Program-made: the position numbers and the translations under genes
In this document: piece after piece, positions 20,301-30,100 of the stretch
Numbering within the stretch: the first letter of the stretch is position 1
How the letters are laid out: each line of letters starts with the position of its first letter
Assembly: GCA_963921795.1 (NCBI GenBank)
Contig: OY997651.1
Coordinates: 56,774,012 to 56,838,011, forward strand
Source: Nannobrachium achirus
Taxonomy: Eukaryota; Chordata; Actinopteri; Myctophiformes; Myctophidae
DNA length: 64,000 bases
Reading direction: 5' to 3'
The notes under the pieces: generated by a model
The model's database searches: none
The model's input: only the letters and a program-made list of their open reading frames with translations
Told to the model about the DNA's origin: nothing

Positions 20301-23300
20301 CTTGGGCAGTCTGCTTTTGAGGATGGCAATTGTCCAGAGGTGTGAAATGGAGCATATAGGACCATATGCCATCAAGCTAAATTGACTAATTAAATGCAGC
20401 TATCACAATTTGTATAATTTCCATGAGTAATTGGTGACACAAGCCTTTGTTCAAGAACTCCTTTTTGGCCGTTTTAGAGAGCATATCCAATGCCCTCAAG
20501 GAAGCAGAATGTTACCATCCTTGTTTTGACTGACCCTGCCTACATCAGACAAGCCAAGTGTGGGGTATGATGATGGGGACAGTGAAGAGTCATTACAGCA
20601 GGACTCCCCAGTCTCTACCAGTCAGTCACAAGAGACAATGGATAAACAGAAGAAAGGCCTATGCTCTGGCTGCTACCAATGTGGATAACCGCGGCACATA
20701 GACCACATGTGGTCCACATCCAGATTTAGAGTTGGATCAGCTGGACAGATTGCTGTATCATTGTGTCAACAGAAAGTTAATAAAAGTTTGTGTCTTCTTC
20801 CTGACACACATAGCTTGCAGGGATTTTTGAAGAGGTCTAAACAAGCAAATATCTTGAAACAATATCTTAAGCAAGATAGATGATCCTAACCAGAGGAGGC
20901 AGCAGCAATTGATTCCATACAAACACATTTGATATGATTGTTCTTTACATCATTATGGTAGGGTTACCATAATGCCCCCCCCCCTTATCCAGTGCACAAT
21001 GCTCTTCAATTCTGCTGTCAAATAATTTGCTTTGCTACAACATTCTTATAAAATAACTCATATATTAACAATACATGTAAAGGTTTACCCAATTTACATA
21101 CAAAATCTGCAATAGCTCATCAATTTAAACACGTCATATCTGATGACAATTATAATAGGCCTATGTTGTGCCCTAAATACCACTTATATTGGTCTACCTA
21201 GTACCTACACAATGTATTATGCTTATTTACACTAATATGTTAAAATATGCAAATTATGTCATTAAATATGCACAATACAAAAATTTAGAAATTGTTTCTA
21301 CAGGACAAATTACTTTGGGATCAAGTTTGATAGTTACAATTGTTTTCCAAACATGTGGTCTCGAATCATAATAATTGGTATACAGAAAAAAATATGTATG
21401 GACATTCTTGCTTATTGCATGAACAAAGAGTACTTTATTGGAATATGCACTGCTTCAGTAGTGGTCAGATGTACAGGAATAATACGATTTGTAAAAATAA
21501 GTACTTGGAATAACACAGAACAGAAAATGACTATGTGCTTGTTTCGAGTTGTTACATATGCATGATATATGCTAATTAAACATGCATTATGCTAATTAAA
21601 AGTCTTATGATTAAAATGTTATCAGATTTGGAATGCTCATGGTTGACTTGTATGAAAAAAGTGTCTTCATATATGATCCTAGGTCATGGGGATCAAAAGT
21701 TCATTTTCAGAGATGGCGCCGGCCGCCATTTTGAATTTGGCCCTCTAGAAAAAAATGCCGGGATTTTGGCTAGGGGCCTGGGGGCTAAATCTTTTATAAA
21801 GGGTCCATAGAGGTCAAATCAATCATCAAAACATCCTTGCCAGAGGATGGTCACAGAACCTCAGGTTGTGACTCTACTACAGGGGTGTCGAACTCATCTT
21901 GGGGTGAGGGCCGCATTGGATGAAAGGCGACTTGAAGAGGGCCGAACCAGTCGCGGATCGGATAGCATGCACACTCGCGCACATGTTCGCTCTGTTTTTC
22001 TTCCTGTCGTCTCAGCCACTGCTGTAGCTAGCAGTATAGCAGTATATCATTTTACAAATTGTGTTCATTATTAAGTAAAATAGCTACTTTCATTATTGGT
22101 ATTACAGTTGCAGTTAGGTACGAGAGATGCTATTTGTTTAAAGGAGTAGTTCATCCCCAAAATGACTTTTTTTTTCTTTGATTACTCACGCCATGGAGAA
22201 TTGAGTTCAATAATATATTTTTATTTTATTTGTCGCATTACTAAGACAAAAATGTGATAATAGTACACTTCCCCCCATTGATTCCGGATGGGGACCCAAA
22301 TGCATTTGGGTCCCCATCCGGAATCAATAGGCATGCATTTATTGTAATCAAATTTCTGTTTTAGGAATGAGTCTACATTGGCTCCATGGCATTTTGGGGG
22401 TGAACTACTCCTTTAAGAAGTGCCAATAAGAATAAACCATTTGATAATAGAATAATTCAATTCCTGATAGTCTCCAGTACGCTATAATTTGTAAATGGCT
22501 AAAAAAAATATTATTGATGCAGGACAATAATTATTTTTATTGTATTTTATAATAAAAAAATGAACAATAATGGCATATTCAGAAAATATCGGAATAATAA
22601 AACTCTTACATTTTTATTATTATTATATTTTTTAAATAAGTTATTTTTTTTAACAACATTAATTTCCATGTCTAATATGTGTAATCTTTGAGTACAGTTC
22701 GAATATTGTAGGTATGTTCAGGTATTATTCATAGCCAGACCAACCACCCTATTCCTAGCAATGCTGTCATCTTCAAAGAGAGAGAGAGAGCTGGTCACTT
22801 AACATTCCAATCAATCAACTCAATCACTGCCAGGTGGGAGAAACCTAGCCTGCAGTGTACAGACATTAGTTAGGTTAATTCTTAAAACAATCATAACTCT
22901 TGACAGGAATGGGCTAGAGACTTCCTTTTTTTCCCTAAATGCTCAGAAATGTATGCTCTAGCCTGGGGGGCCGGATTGAATCATCTCGCGGATTCGGCCC
23001 GCGGGCCGTATGTTTGACATCCCTGCTCTACTACAACTGAAAATGTTTAAATGCTACTTTAATAACAGCTATGCGTGATTTGTCACAAATCATTAGACTG
23101 CCTCTGAGGAGACATGAGTTTCAGTGCATAATGTAAAAAAAAGAAAAGCTGCTGAAGAAATATGGGGGTGAGTTATATTGTTTGTGGAAACACATAGTTT
23201 CGTATTAAAATCTGTTGGGGGACAACATCCTATTTCTTCAACAAACAGTGACATTTTTAGCATTTGTTGTTTGGACAAAATCTGTATGACAATATAGTAT

Positions 23301-24678
23301 TTAAGTGATTTCATTTAATTCAAATAATGATGAAATGGGTCTATGTTCTGACAGTACTAGTTACTATAGAGTGTTTGGTCCATATTTGGACTTCAGCCTT
23401 ATCTCCTGTGAGGAGAAAAAATGCAGTTTACAGTTGCTCCACCAAACTGTTGGGTGACAGGTTTTCCTCCAATCAGGATAGAGTGGGGCCTTAATCCAAT
23501 CATGGTCGAGTGGGGGCGGGCCTTAAGCACACCAAGGCCTGCCCCCACTTGATCATGATTGGATAATGATATTCAAGGCCTGTCACCTACATGAAAACTG
23601 AAACTTTATTGAAATCACTTACCCTATCTTTAATGCTCAAAAATGATTGCTCTCGCAAACTGTGATGGGAACTCAGATATAATTTTTTGAGGTATGCTGT
23701 AATATGCTAGACTGGTGCAGTGGTTCTCAACCTTTTCAGGCTGTGTCCTCCAAAATGATCATATTTGTTCTGGGGAACCCCCCACGCTTAAGCACTTGGA
23801 ATGCAGGAGTTGAGGCATTACATTAATTAATTTTGCAGTACTTGCGCCTCAAGTTGGCACCTCGACAGATTGCAGTCTAGTTTGTTGATTACTTTTGATG
23901 CAGTAATGTTTTTTAGTTTTTCCTTAAAAGTCCCGAAATTGTCACTTCACTCAGTTCACCTTCGTATGTGGACACACCTCCCAAAATCATGGGTCACCAC
24001 AAGTTGAAAACCACTGTGCTAGTGTATTGAAAAGAACACAATGGACCGTAACAGATAGGCAGCTATATTGTCGTCCATGCTTTACCCCTTATCCCTAAAC
24101 TTCTTCGCCCTCTTTTACTATTTTGGAAAACATTTTATAATACTTCAAATAGGCGATCTACATCGACACGTTATGAGCTTGTAGATCAGCTATTTGAATT
24201 ATTCAAAAATGTTTTTCAAAATTGTAAAACATGGCTGAAGAGTTTAGGCTTTAGGGATAATTGGTAAGGCATCGACGATCGAAATAGAGCCCTGTATAAA
24301 ACATAAAATGCATTGCTTTGAAAGTTGACTTACGGAGATAGAGTGGGACAGCAACGTTGAGGAGAACTAGAACAGCAACAAGCAATCCAACACCGACTCC
24401 AACTCTCTTGTTCTGTCTTGTGTCTGGAGGAAACACACACACGCGCGCACACACGCACAGACACACATAAAAGGTGAGCATAGTTAGAACATTTGAACCA
24501 CTTGTTAAAACATGTAAAATGTATGTAATTATTCATGTTGTGATGTGTAATTATAACAACATCTCTTACCAGAAGGTGGTATCACCCGAGGTCTAGGCCT
24601 GGCATTAAGATCATCGTAGATTGCATCATCTCTCTGTTGGAGGTCAAGGTTGTCATAATGACCTTCTGCTTCAGCCAT
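14464..24678 (-). CDS. Lectin receptor gene 2 (type II C-type-lectin-like receptor, complete)
   Basis: Six exons: 24678-24570, 24423-24334, 16269-16138, 16042-15909, 15717-15614 and 14632-14464. The lengths 109+90+132+134+104+169 sum to 738 bp, an open frame of 245 residues plus stop with consistent phases and GT-AG junctions. Domain order: cytoplasmic tail 1-36 with YDNL and YDDL; membrane segment about 44-66; stalk about 67-110; lectin domain about 111-245. Lectin hallmarks visible are GWQKFDRGCYYIS, SRQWC, VWLGLTD, FQWVDGTPL, a WND triplet and a final cysteine. The calcium/sugar motif EPN reads EPT, so mannose-type binding is doubtful. The membrane run has no basic residue for an adaptor. 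Intron 2 is about 8 kb and full of mobile elements. Orthology to a named gene cannot be settled without a search. Confidence 0.82.
14793..15213. mobile_element. GGATGGGACGATA-type TIR element in unit 2
   Basis: Starts AGGGATGGGACGATAATC and ends TATCGTCCGATCCAT; it is absent from the equivalent place in unit 3 (about 30785). Its centre is the palindrome 15044-15120. Confidence 0.65.
15044..15120. repeat. Palindrome module in the GGATGGGACGATA element
   Basis: Left arm AAAAATAGCCGATCTACAAG..., inner ACGTGTCGC, 3-base loop AAC, inner GCGACACGT, right arm ...CTTGTAGATAGGCTATTT. Confidence 0.85.
15219..15541. mobile_element. Short TIR element (CACGGCCCGCCCAC ends)
   Basis: ATTAGCCTTATTCACGGCCC at the left and the complement ending GTGAATTGGGCTAAT at the right; 26-bp TIRs with 3 differences. 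It directly adjoins the previous element, and both are missing from unit 3. Confidence 0.72.
15614..15717 (-). CDS. Gene 2 exon 5, lectin domain core
   Basis: Exon of 104 bp starting in phase 0 and ending in phase 2. It encodes DFVVSFNKRVWLGLTD, then EGSFQWVDGTPL. WLGL and W.DG.PL are family signatures. A short A-rich run follows the acceptor region in the intron. Confidence 0.88.
15805..15900. repeat. (CA)n microsatellite beside gene 2 exon 4
   Basis: About 95 bp of CA within 10 bp of the exon 4 donor; the same arrangement exists in gene 3 (31091-31186). Confidence 0.97.
15909..16042 (-). CDS. Gene 2 exon 4, N-terminal lectin domain
   Basis: Exon of 134 bp. It encodes ESPGWQKFDRGCYYISTGRK, then TWEESRQWC and a segment ending QRKQ. 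It retains both the extra N-terminal cysteine (before YYIS) and the canonical QWC cysteine; genes 1 and 3 have leucine at the former. The donor lies directly beside a (CA)n tract. Confidence 0.87.
16138..16269 (-). CDS. Gene 2 exon 3, stalk
   Basis: Exon of 132 bp, phase 1 to 1. It encodes QSYKVEKEQLEISYNNLTKE and continues with charged heptads to KSMLCG. One NLT sequon and one terminal cysteine, which could pair with the extra lectin-domain cysteine in exon 4. Confidence 0.82.
17515..18550. mobile_element. Unit 2-specific TIR element with nested insertion
   Basis: Starts GGCCGGCTTCACACTGCC; the inverted end is GCAGTGTGAAAAGTCGGGCC (18479-18498). Unit 3 reads straight through (GGGCTTTTAGTCTATTG at 34050). 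A GTTCACGTTCACGG-type element is nested at about 17850-18150. Confidence 0.6.
18851..21880. mobile_element. 3-kb element with very long terminal inverted repeats
   Basis: TAGTAGAGTCACAACCTGAG at the left and its reverse complement at the right start TIRs that can be followed for several hundred bp: 18851-19133 against 21605-21880, continuing 19609-20011 against 21145-21600. The left arm is broken by a nested TIR element (about 19150-19545, ends CCGTAGAGCCCGTAGATTT). The middle (20040-21130) is unique sequence with no clear open frame. Unit 3 lacks the element (GTGTCAAATGAAAATG at 34354). Confidence 0.75.
19977..20011. repeat. 35-bp palindrome at the inner end of a long TIR
   Basis: ATTTAGGGCACAACAT, loop AAT, then the exact complement. 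The right TIR has only one half (ATGTTGTGCCCTAAAT at 21160). Confidence 0.75.
22138..22416. mobile_element. GGAGTAGTTCA TIR element with palindromic core
   Basis: TTAAAGGAGTAGTTCATCCC and GGGTGAACTACTCCTTTAA are inverted ends. Relatives: 2214, 32497-32732 and 43491-43830. The interior holds a 52-bp spacer-free palindrome (22277-22328). Confidence 0.8.
22277..22328. repeat. 52-bp perfect palindrome without spacer
   Basis: ATTGATTCCGGATGGGGACC through centre AAATGCATTT to GGTCCCCATCCGGAATCAAT. The related copy near 2365 has only the first half followed by unrelated sequence. Confidence 0.9.
23718..24016. mobile_element. GGTTCTCAACC hAT-type element shared by units 2 and 3
   Basis: CAGTGGTTCTCAACC to GTTGAAAACCACTG, followed by TGCTAGTG. 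Unit 3 has it at the same site (35598-36545), so it predates the split of units 2 and 3. Unit 1 keeps only ACCACTGTGCTAGTG (8745). Confidence 0.7.
24076..24274. mobile_element. Foldback element centred on a palindrome module
   Basis: CATGCTTTACCCCTTATCCC at the left and GGGATAATTGGTAAGGCATC at the right; complementarity continues towards the centre (TTTGGAAAACATTTT / AAATGTTTTTCAAAA), where the module 24143-24200 sits. Relatives are at 1790-1945 (unit 1) and 36597-36705 (unit 3). Confidence 0.7.
24334..24423 (-). CDS. Gene 2 exon 2, transmembrane segment
   Basis: Exon of 90 bp nearly identical to its counterparts at 8938-8849 and 36856-36767. It encodes DTRQNKRVGVGVG followed by a valine/leucine-rich run ending NVAVPLYL. 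Basic flank before the run suggests type II topology. Confidence 0.85.
24570..24678 (-). CDS. Gene 2 exon 1, ITAM-like cytoplasmic tail
   Basis: ATG at 24678-24676, donor after 24570, 109 bp. It encodes MAEAEGHYDNLDLQQRDD, then AIYDDLNARPRPRVIPPS. Y8-DNL and Y21-DDL are separated by nine residues, which fits the ITAM spacing YxxL-x(6-12)-YxxL. The -2 positions are glycine and alanine, so neither is a canonical ITIM. A 3'-proximal short reading frame homologous to the gene 1 start lies just upstream (about 24758). Confidence 0.78.
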
Positions 24679-24841
24679 GTCTACTCTAATTCTCACAGGT
24701 ACGCTGAACAAAAGAAAAGAGCCTCAATTCAATGTTTTCAGAATACTCAGCCACAGCCATTTCTAGTCTACCTCTATGACTTACATGTCTTCACTGTCCT
24801 AAACGTAGACAGCACTGTTACATTTACTTGATCGAATACTC

Positions 24842-24968
<127 letters not shown>

Positions 24969-25134
24969 ACGCAACCACAGTAACATCATTTCTCCCCTGC
25001 TAGGCGTGTCATGTAGCATCTTTTATTATAATGAGGACGTTTAGTTCAGTGTTTTAGACCACAATGCATATAGGCTGTACTAACAGCAGTTAGAAGTAAC
25101 CACAGTTTCCCTGTAGTCTCTCTACAGATACAGT

Positions 25135-25140
25135 GTACAC

Positions 25141-25220
<80 letters not shown>
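25135..25220. repeat. (CA)n microsatellite
   Basis: About 85 bp of CA in the spacer, equivalent to 9960-10038 and 37536-37617. Confidence 0.95.
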
Positions 25221-25225
<5 letters not shown>

Positions 25226-25395
25226 AACACAGGAAACCCGCCCATGTACGACCTTATATTTTTAACAGTCATATCTCTTACACCATCAGTACACAGCAGT
25301 GCAACACATCTTGCACAGGGTGCCATGTCATGCCCTACACAGAGCATGGTTGTGTCCAACAACAGAATAGTTTCCAGTTAATTGCACTCCTATAC

Positions 25396-26075
25396 TATCC
25401 GAACCTCCACCGGCTGTCAGTCCGTCCGTCCGTCCGTCCGTCCGTCCCTCCCTCCCTCCGTCAGTCTGTCAGTCACACGTCACACGTCACACTTTTGCCC
25501 TGATCATATCTCCGCAACCGTAGCCCCGATCCATGCCAAATTTTGCACACACACTCCTTGCCTGCCAAACCACAACCTCCACCCAATTCAATTCTCACAT
25601 GGCCCTCTTCTAGCGCCACCATGAGGCCAATTCTTGCAAAACACATTTTTGGACACTGCTCCTAAAAATTTTGCCCTAAAATCACGCAAATCGCTACACA
25701 GTATGTCTACACTCATGTCATCAACATGGATCTGTCCCATATAGCGCCACCATCAGGCCGATCTTTTCAAACACATTTTTGGACACTGCTCCTACAGATT
25801 TTGCCCTAAAATCACGCAAATCGCTACACAGTACGTCTACACTCATCTCATCAACATGGATCTGTCCCATATAGCGCGACCATCAGGCCGATAGTTTCAA
25901 ACACATTTTTGGACACTGCTCCTACACATTTTGGCCTAAAATCACGCAAATCGGTACACAGTATGTCTACACTCATCTCATCAACATGGATCTGTCCCAT
26001 ATAGCGCCACCATCAGGCCGATTTTGGAAAAACATTTTTTTTTGGCCTATTTGTCTCCCGATTAGGGAGTCTTAC
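25396..26075. repeat. TAGCGCCACC tandem array in a TIR element
   Basis: After a (CCGT)n run, four units of about 128-130 bp begin TAGCGCCACCATCAGGCCG (25612, 25741, 25871, 26000) and contain TTTTTGGACACTGCTCC and ATCAACATGGATCTGTCCC. The end matches TCTCCCGATTAGGGAGTCTT, an end signal shared by related copies (26827, 39937, 57294). Confidence 0.75.
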
Positions 26076-26540
26076 TGGTTAACATACTCATCATTCACAA
26101 CCCTTAAATTACTAGATTAGGCCAACTGAGACACTACATCTCTCTGGATTAAGAGCATCTGCTAAATGCCTAAACTGTAGTTGTAGGGTAATTGAGAGAT
26201 TTGAGACTAGTTGTGACCGTCAGGTCGCAGTTACTATCAAAACCTCCACCAGCTGTATGTCCGTCACGCCACGCCACGCCACGTCACGTCACGTCACGTC
26301 ACGTCACCTCACACTTTTCCCCTACTCATATATCCGCCACCATTGCCCCTATCCATGCCAAACTTTGTACACACACTCCACCCCTCATTTCTCACATGGC
26401 CCTCTTCTAGCGCCACCATGAGGCCGATTCTTGCAAAACACATTTTTGGGCACTACTCCTACACATTTTGCCCTAAAATCACTAAAGTGGTACACAGTAT
26501 GTCTGAAGTCTCGTCATCAACATGGATCTGTCCCATATAG

Positions 26541-26710
26541 CCCCCCCTGATGAAGGCCAGCTGATGGCCGAAACGTCGTCTAACTTTATGTTTTAAATAA
26601 ACACTGTGGAGCATTGAGCTGTGTGCGGACCTCTATTCTTTAATCTCATGTCAACCTGAGCCCAGCACCAGCACTTGGAAAGGATGTGCGCATCATCTTG
26701 TTCTTTTAAC
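26541..26710 (+). mobile_element. 170-bp insertion with a hammerhead-like core and 14-bp duplication
   Basis: TCTGTCCCATATAG is present at 26527-26540 and again at 26711-26724, as expected for a target duplication, because the array unit reads through this point elsewhere. The insertion starts CCCCCCCTGATGAAGGCC and includes AAATAAACACTGTGG. The size and ribozyme at one end suggest a short Penelope-like or retrozyme-like copy. Confidence 0.7.
26547..26577 (+). ncRNA. Hammerhead-ribozyme-like core (plus strand)
   Basis: CTGATGA (26547-26553), A, stem GGCC, loop AGCTGAT, stem GGCC, GAAAC (26570-26574), GTC (26575-26577). All invariant core positions of the two conserved boxes are present. Helix I and III pairing and activity remain to be tested. 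Confidence 0.62.
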
Positions 26711-27046
26711 TCTGTCCCATATAGCGCCACCATCAGGCCGATTTGAGCAAAACACATTTTTGGACATAGCTCCTACAGATTTTGCCCTAAAATGCAAAAG
26801 CGGTATACACTATACATGTGACCTGACAGTCGCTTATCTCCCGATTAGGGAGTCTTACTGGTTTAGAAGTATTGTTTTGTTGTTTTTCTTTTAGGGGACT
26901 GCTTGTCTTCAAGTGGCATTGAAGCTTAAAAAATCTGAAAGATCTGTTTTGTTTAATGCCATTAGATATACTGATGTTTGGTCACAATCTGTCAGAGTAC
27001 AGTCAGGCCCTTGCCTTGTGAACACATTGGGGCAGAGGTCAGCTCT

Positions 27047-27215
<169 letters not shown>

Positions 27216-27627
27216 ATTGTTGGATGAGTATGAGCCACTCCAGGGCTCCACATAATCCAGTGACTCAACCTTTATCATTTCAAGGTCTCCCAGTTTGACA
27301 TGCATGGACTCCCACTTGATGCAATTATGCTGTATCAAGGTAAAAGCAAACTCCTGGGTCAATTCGAGAGTGTACACAATTTAACCATTTTGCAAGAGTT
27401 CCATTTGGGACACTTTCAGAGTTACAGACCCATAAGGGCCCATTTGGACAGCTTGGTGATCCCTGGACCCAACGTTGAGAAACAATGGTCTAATATTCAG
27501 GCTGATTTGGAGACATGAGTTACCAGACTGGTATAAGACTGTTAAATCACCCCCAGGGAAATTCATTCAAACTGAAAGACAGGAGTTGGTTGGAGTCACA
27601 CTTTTTTAATCCATCGTGGCTTTAGAG

Positions 27628-28060
27628 CAGAGGTCTGTTTTCAGGCCAAGGACCTCTTAGTTTCACCAAGGACCCCAACCTTTTCATAGATTCCATATAG
27701 TTTCATTGTTTGACAGCACAATCATCAGTGTATTCAAGATTCATGTCAAGTTGTATTTTCAGATATTTAACCACTTCAACTGTCAATACTTAATAAACTT
27801 GACCTTTCACTCTGTTCTAGTCTGCTCTTTTATCCCTCTAGACTAAACCTCTTTGCCGAAAATGTCAAAAATAGCCGATCTACAAGCTCACAACGCCTCG
27901 CAGAGCGAGGCGTTGTGAGCTTGTAGATCGGCTATTTTTGACAAGTGGTTAATATATAAAAGGAGAAAAAAAGGTTTCCATCACACAAAGATTTGGAGGA
28001 CCCCCTGGAGTAACTCTGAGGACCCCCTAGTGGTCCCAGACTCCCTGTTGAAGACCCTTG
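27628..28060. mobile_element. GGTCTTCAAC-type hAT element with a perfect palindrome
   Basis: CAGAGGTCTGTTTTCAGG to GTTGAAGACCCTTG with flanks CTTTAGAG and CATTAGAG (one mismatch in 8). Related to 47244-47685. Its centre is the 81-bp palindrome. Confidence 0.72.
27863..27943. repeat. Palindrome module, perfect copy
   Basis: 39-bp arms with no mismatch and a 3-nt loop AGA. Left arm starts TGTCAAAAATAGCCGATCTA and ends CGCCTCGC; the right arm is the exact complement ending GGCTATTTTTGACA. Confidence 0.95.
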
Positions 28061-28194
28061 CATTAGAGAGTTCATAGCCATTATCCTCAGAGGAGTGTGG
28101 AGCAGAGGATGCATCTCTAATGGAGAGATGTTAGCAGGGCTGTTCTGTGTGAGTTTAGCCTTTATGAAACTCAATGTAGAATCAAACTATCTAT

Positions 28195-28500
28195 CAGTGG
28201 TGTAAAGTAACTAAGTATATTTACTTGAGTAATGTACTCAAGTACACATTTGAGGTATTTGTACTTTCCAATTTCCAATATTTTTTTACTTACATCTCGG
28301 ATCCCAAATATTGCACTTTTACTCCACTACATTTATTTGAAAACTTTATTCACTAGTTACTTTGCAGATATAAATTATACTCTTATAAAACATACATAAA
28401 ACCCTTTAGCCCTATTTTATACCTTGTCTATTTGGAAATAGCAGATCTACAAGCTCACAACGCGTCGCATCGCAACACGTTGTGAGTTTGATGCCAACAC
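28195..28500. mobile_element. CAGTGGTGTAAAGTAAC-type hAT fragment
   Basis: Left end CAGTGGTGTAAAGTAACTAA, TTTACTTGAGTAATGTACTC and a truncated palindrome at 28434-28497. Related fragments: 11392-11449 plus 12304-12380, 41290-41770, 50690-50790, 62590-62960 and 63107-63230. Confidence 0.7.
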
Positions 28501-28547
28501 TTAAATACGTTTATTACATGATTTTGGGGGACAGATGGCCAAGACAG

Positions 28548-28574
28548 CCCTAACCCTAACCCTAACCCTAACCC
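28548..28574. repeat. Interstitial telomere-like run (CCCTAA)4.5
   Basis: Four and a half uninterrupted CCCTAA units at the junction of two truncated transposons. Confidence 0.85.
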
Positions 28575-28915
28575 AGATGATTAAGTTAATGTGCAACAAT
28601 GTTTTCTCACTCAACAGTAAACAAACCAACATAAAGTTTAAGTGTATACTATATAATAGAGGGTATCTCTAAAGTGACAATAATACCTCTCAAATGACAA
28701 ATTAAACATTGGTCAAATTGTCAAATATTAGAGACAGAAATTGAGAAAATAGCCAATCCACATTCTCACAACGCCTCACAACGATCGGCTGTTTTCACAA
28801 TAGAACCATGTTATACAAAATGTAATGCCCCAACGTGCACGTCTGAGTAGGGGGTCCCTGTGTAAATATGATTATTTTGGGGGTTGCGGCCTGAAAAGGT
28901 TGAGAACCACTGCTG
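28575..28915. mobile_element. GGTTCTCAACC hAT-type element, left end missing
   Basis: Right end GGTTGAGAACCACTG at 28901-28915; left end replaced by the telomere-like run. It contains a degraded palindrome (28741-28804). Confidence 0.68.
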
Positions 28916-28925
28916 TATCGTATCA

Positions 28926-29110
28926 AGGGCAAGACCACCATATTTCTGAACAGCTTCCATCAGACTGCTGAACAAGACCTCAACTGTCATATCATATCAG
29001 CAGCCTGGCCTGTCAACTGGAACACTTGACTTGAAAAGGACACTTTTTCCCCTCCCTTCATAAAGATCTGTTCCTCTCTAGGCAGACTTTACTTTCCCTG
29101 TGGACCTTTT
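28926..29110 (+). pseudogene. LINE 3' end fragment
   Basis: The plus strand reads as a typical end of a LINE reverse-transcriptase protein (GKTTIFLNSFHQTAEQ), followed by stops and a T-rich run. Heavily truncated. Confidence 0.5.
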
Positions 29111-29190
29111 TTTTTTTTTTTTTTAATAATAAAATACATCCCATGACATAGCAACAGTGCAACAGTGATCAAGGGCTGTGGGGGTTGGAA

Positions 29191-29493
29191 CTATTCAAAC
29201 ATTTTCTTATTTAAAATCTCCACTGCAGTTATTTGCACAAATGATGTCTTGTAAGCCTTCTTCTTTGCTAGAGGTACTCTAATCCTCCTGCCCGATGGTA
29301 ACTGCTCAAATGAGAGCCGAAGAGATAACCTAAAGATTATACTGTATCTGCTGGTCTTATGTAGATATGTTATCTTATTATTTTTTTGTTCTCTTTGACA
29401 TGCTTCTTTAGCGTTCTCTCTGCAATCCCTCCCCCTGTCCCCTCTCATTTTTCTTCTTCTCCCTTTCTGAAAAATACAAATAAAAGAATACAA
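29191..29493 (-). pseudogene. LINE 3' end fragment (minus strand)
   Basis: The minus strand reads SFEQLPSGRRIRVPLAKKKA then TSFVQITAVEILN, the usual C-terminal motif (LPSGRR...SF...A...LN) of fish LINE proteins. Opposite in direction to the neighbouring fragment. Confidence 0.55.
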
Positions 29494-29996
29494 TAAAAAA
29501 AGTTAATACATTTTTTTTAAGTGCTCCTCAGAGCACAGCTCTCCACCAGGTCACGTAGGTAATTGTGGGCCAGCAATGTTCAGAATGTGCCAATGAGGAT
29601 GGAATATGAAAATGCGGAAAGATCCATCTTCACATGACTATAGAGATAATGTGACAAAATATGTAACAGTAATATAAAGAAAAGGGTGTTTAGCAAAGAT
29701 CGGCCTCCTGTTGGGCTATAACAGGCCATGTGGAAACATTGGGGCAGAGGTTCTGCTCTGGCATGGGAGTCACCCAGAGGTGTGTGTGTACATAGACCAC
29801 GTCGATCAAAACATAGGGTGCAAGTCTCTGCCTTGCCTGGTGCAGCTTCTGATGTGCTCCTGCACAGCAACTGTAGTGTATCACTAGTGTATCACCCGCG
29901 TTTGGTTAAAAGTTATATCGAGTGACGTTCGAACAAACATTGCAAACTTTGCAAATAACTTCAGTTTCATCGTGTCAGTTTTGGCATACCGAGCAA

Positions 29997-29999
<3 letters not shown>

Positions 30000-30054
<55 letters not shown>

Positions 30055-30100
30055 TCTCTCACTCTCTCTCTCTCTCACTCTCTCTCTCTCACACACACAC
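30000..30100. repeat. (TC)n microsatellite
   Basis: About 90 bp of interrupted TC ending in CACACACA. Confidence 0.95.

Larger units (their letters stand above)
21880..23025. mobile_element. hAT-type element with a nested MITE
   Basis: Ends CAGGGGTGTCGAACTC and GTTTGACATCCCTG with a perfect 8-bp duplication CTCTACTA (21872-21879, 23026-23033). It sits at the very end of the 3-kb element. A GGAGTAGTTCATCCC element lies inside (22138-22416). Confidence 0.85.
16270..24333. other. Gene 2 intron 2: anchors and nested mobile elements
   Basis: Holds a hAT-like fragment (16285-16480), unit anchors (16840-17510), a (CA)n tract (17270-17360), a unit-specific insertion (about 17515-18550), a 3-kb long-TIR element (18851-21880), a hAT element (21880-23025), a GGTTCTCAACC element (23718-24016) and a foldback element (24076-24274). 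No coding remnant was recognised. Confidence 0.65.
26214..26860. repeat. Second TAGCGCCACC array with GACCGTCAGGTCGCA end
   Basis: Starts TGTGACCGTCAGGTCGCAG and ends ACCTGACAGTCGCTTATC before TCTCCCGATTAGGGAGTCTT. It includes a (CACGT)n run (26263-26310), two array units and the 170-bp insertion at 26541-26710. Confidence 0.72.

Noticed and set aside
22734-22740. Recombination-signal or immunoglobulin-type segments near the lectin cluster
   Set aside because: No heptamer-spacer-nonamer pairs or V-type frames were found; scattered CACAGTG-like strings are expected by chance.
24570-24678. ITIM assignment of the tail tyrosines
   Set aside because: Positions -2 are glycine and alanine, not I/V/L/S, and the pair spacing fits an ITAM better.
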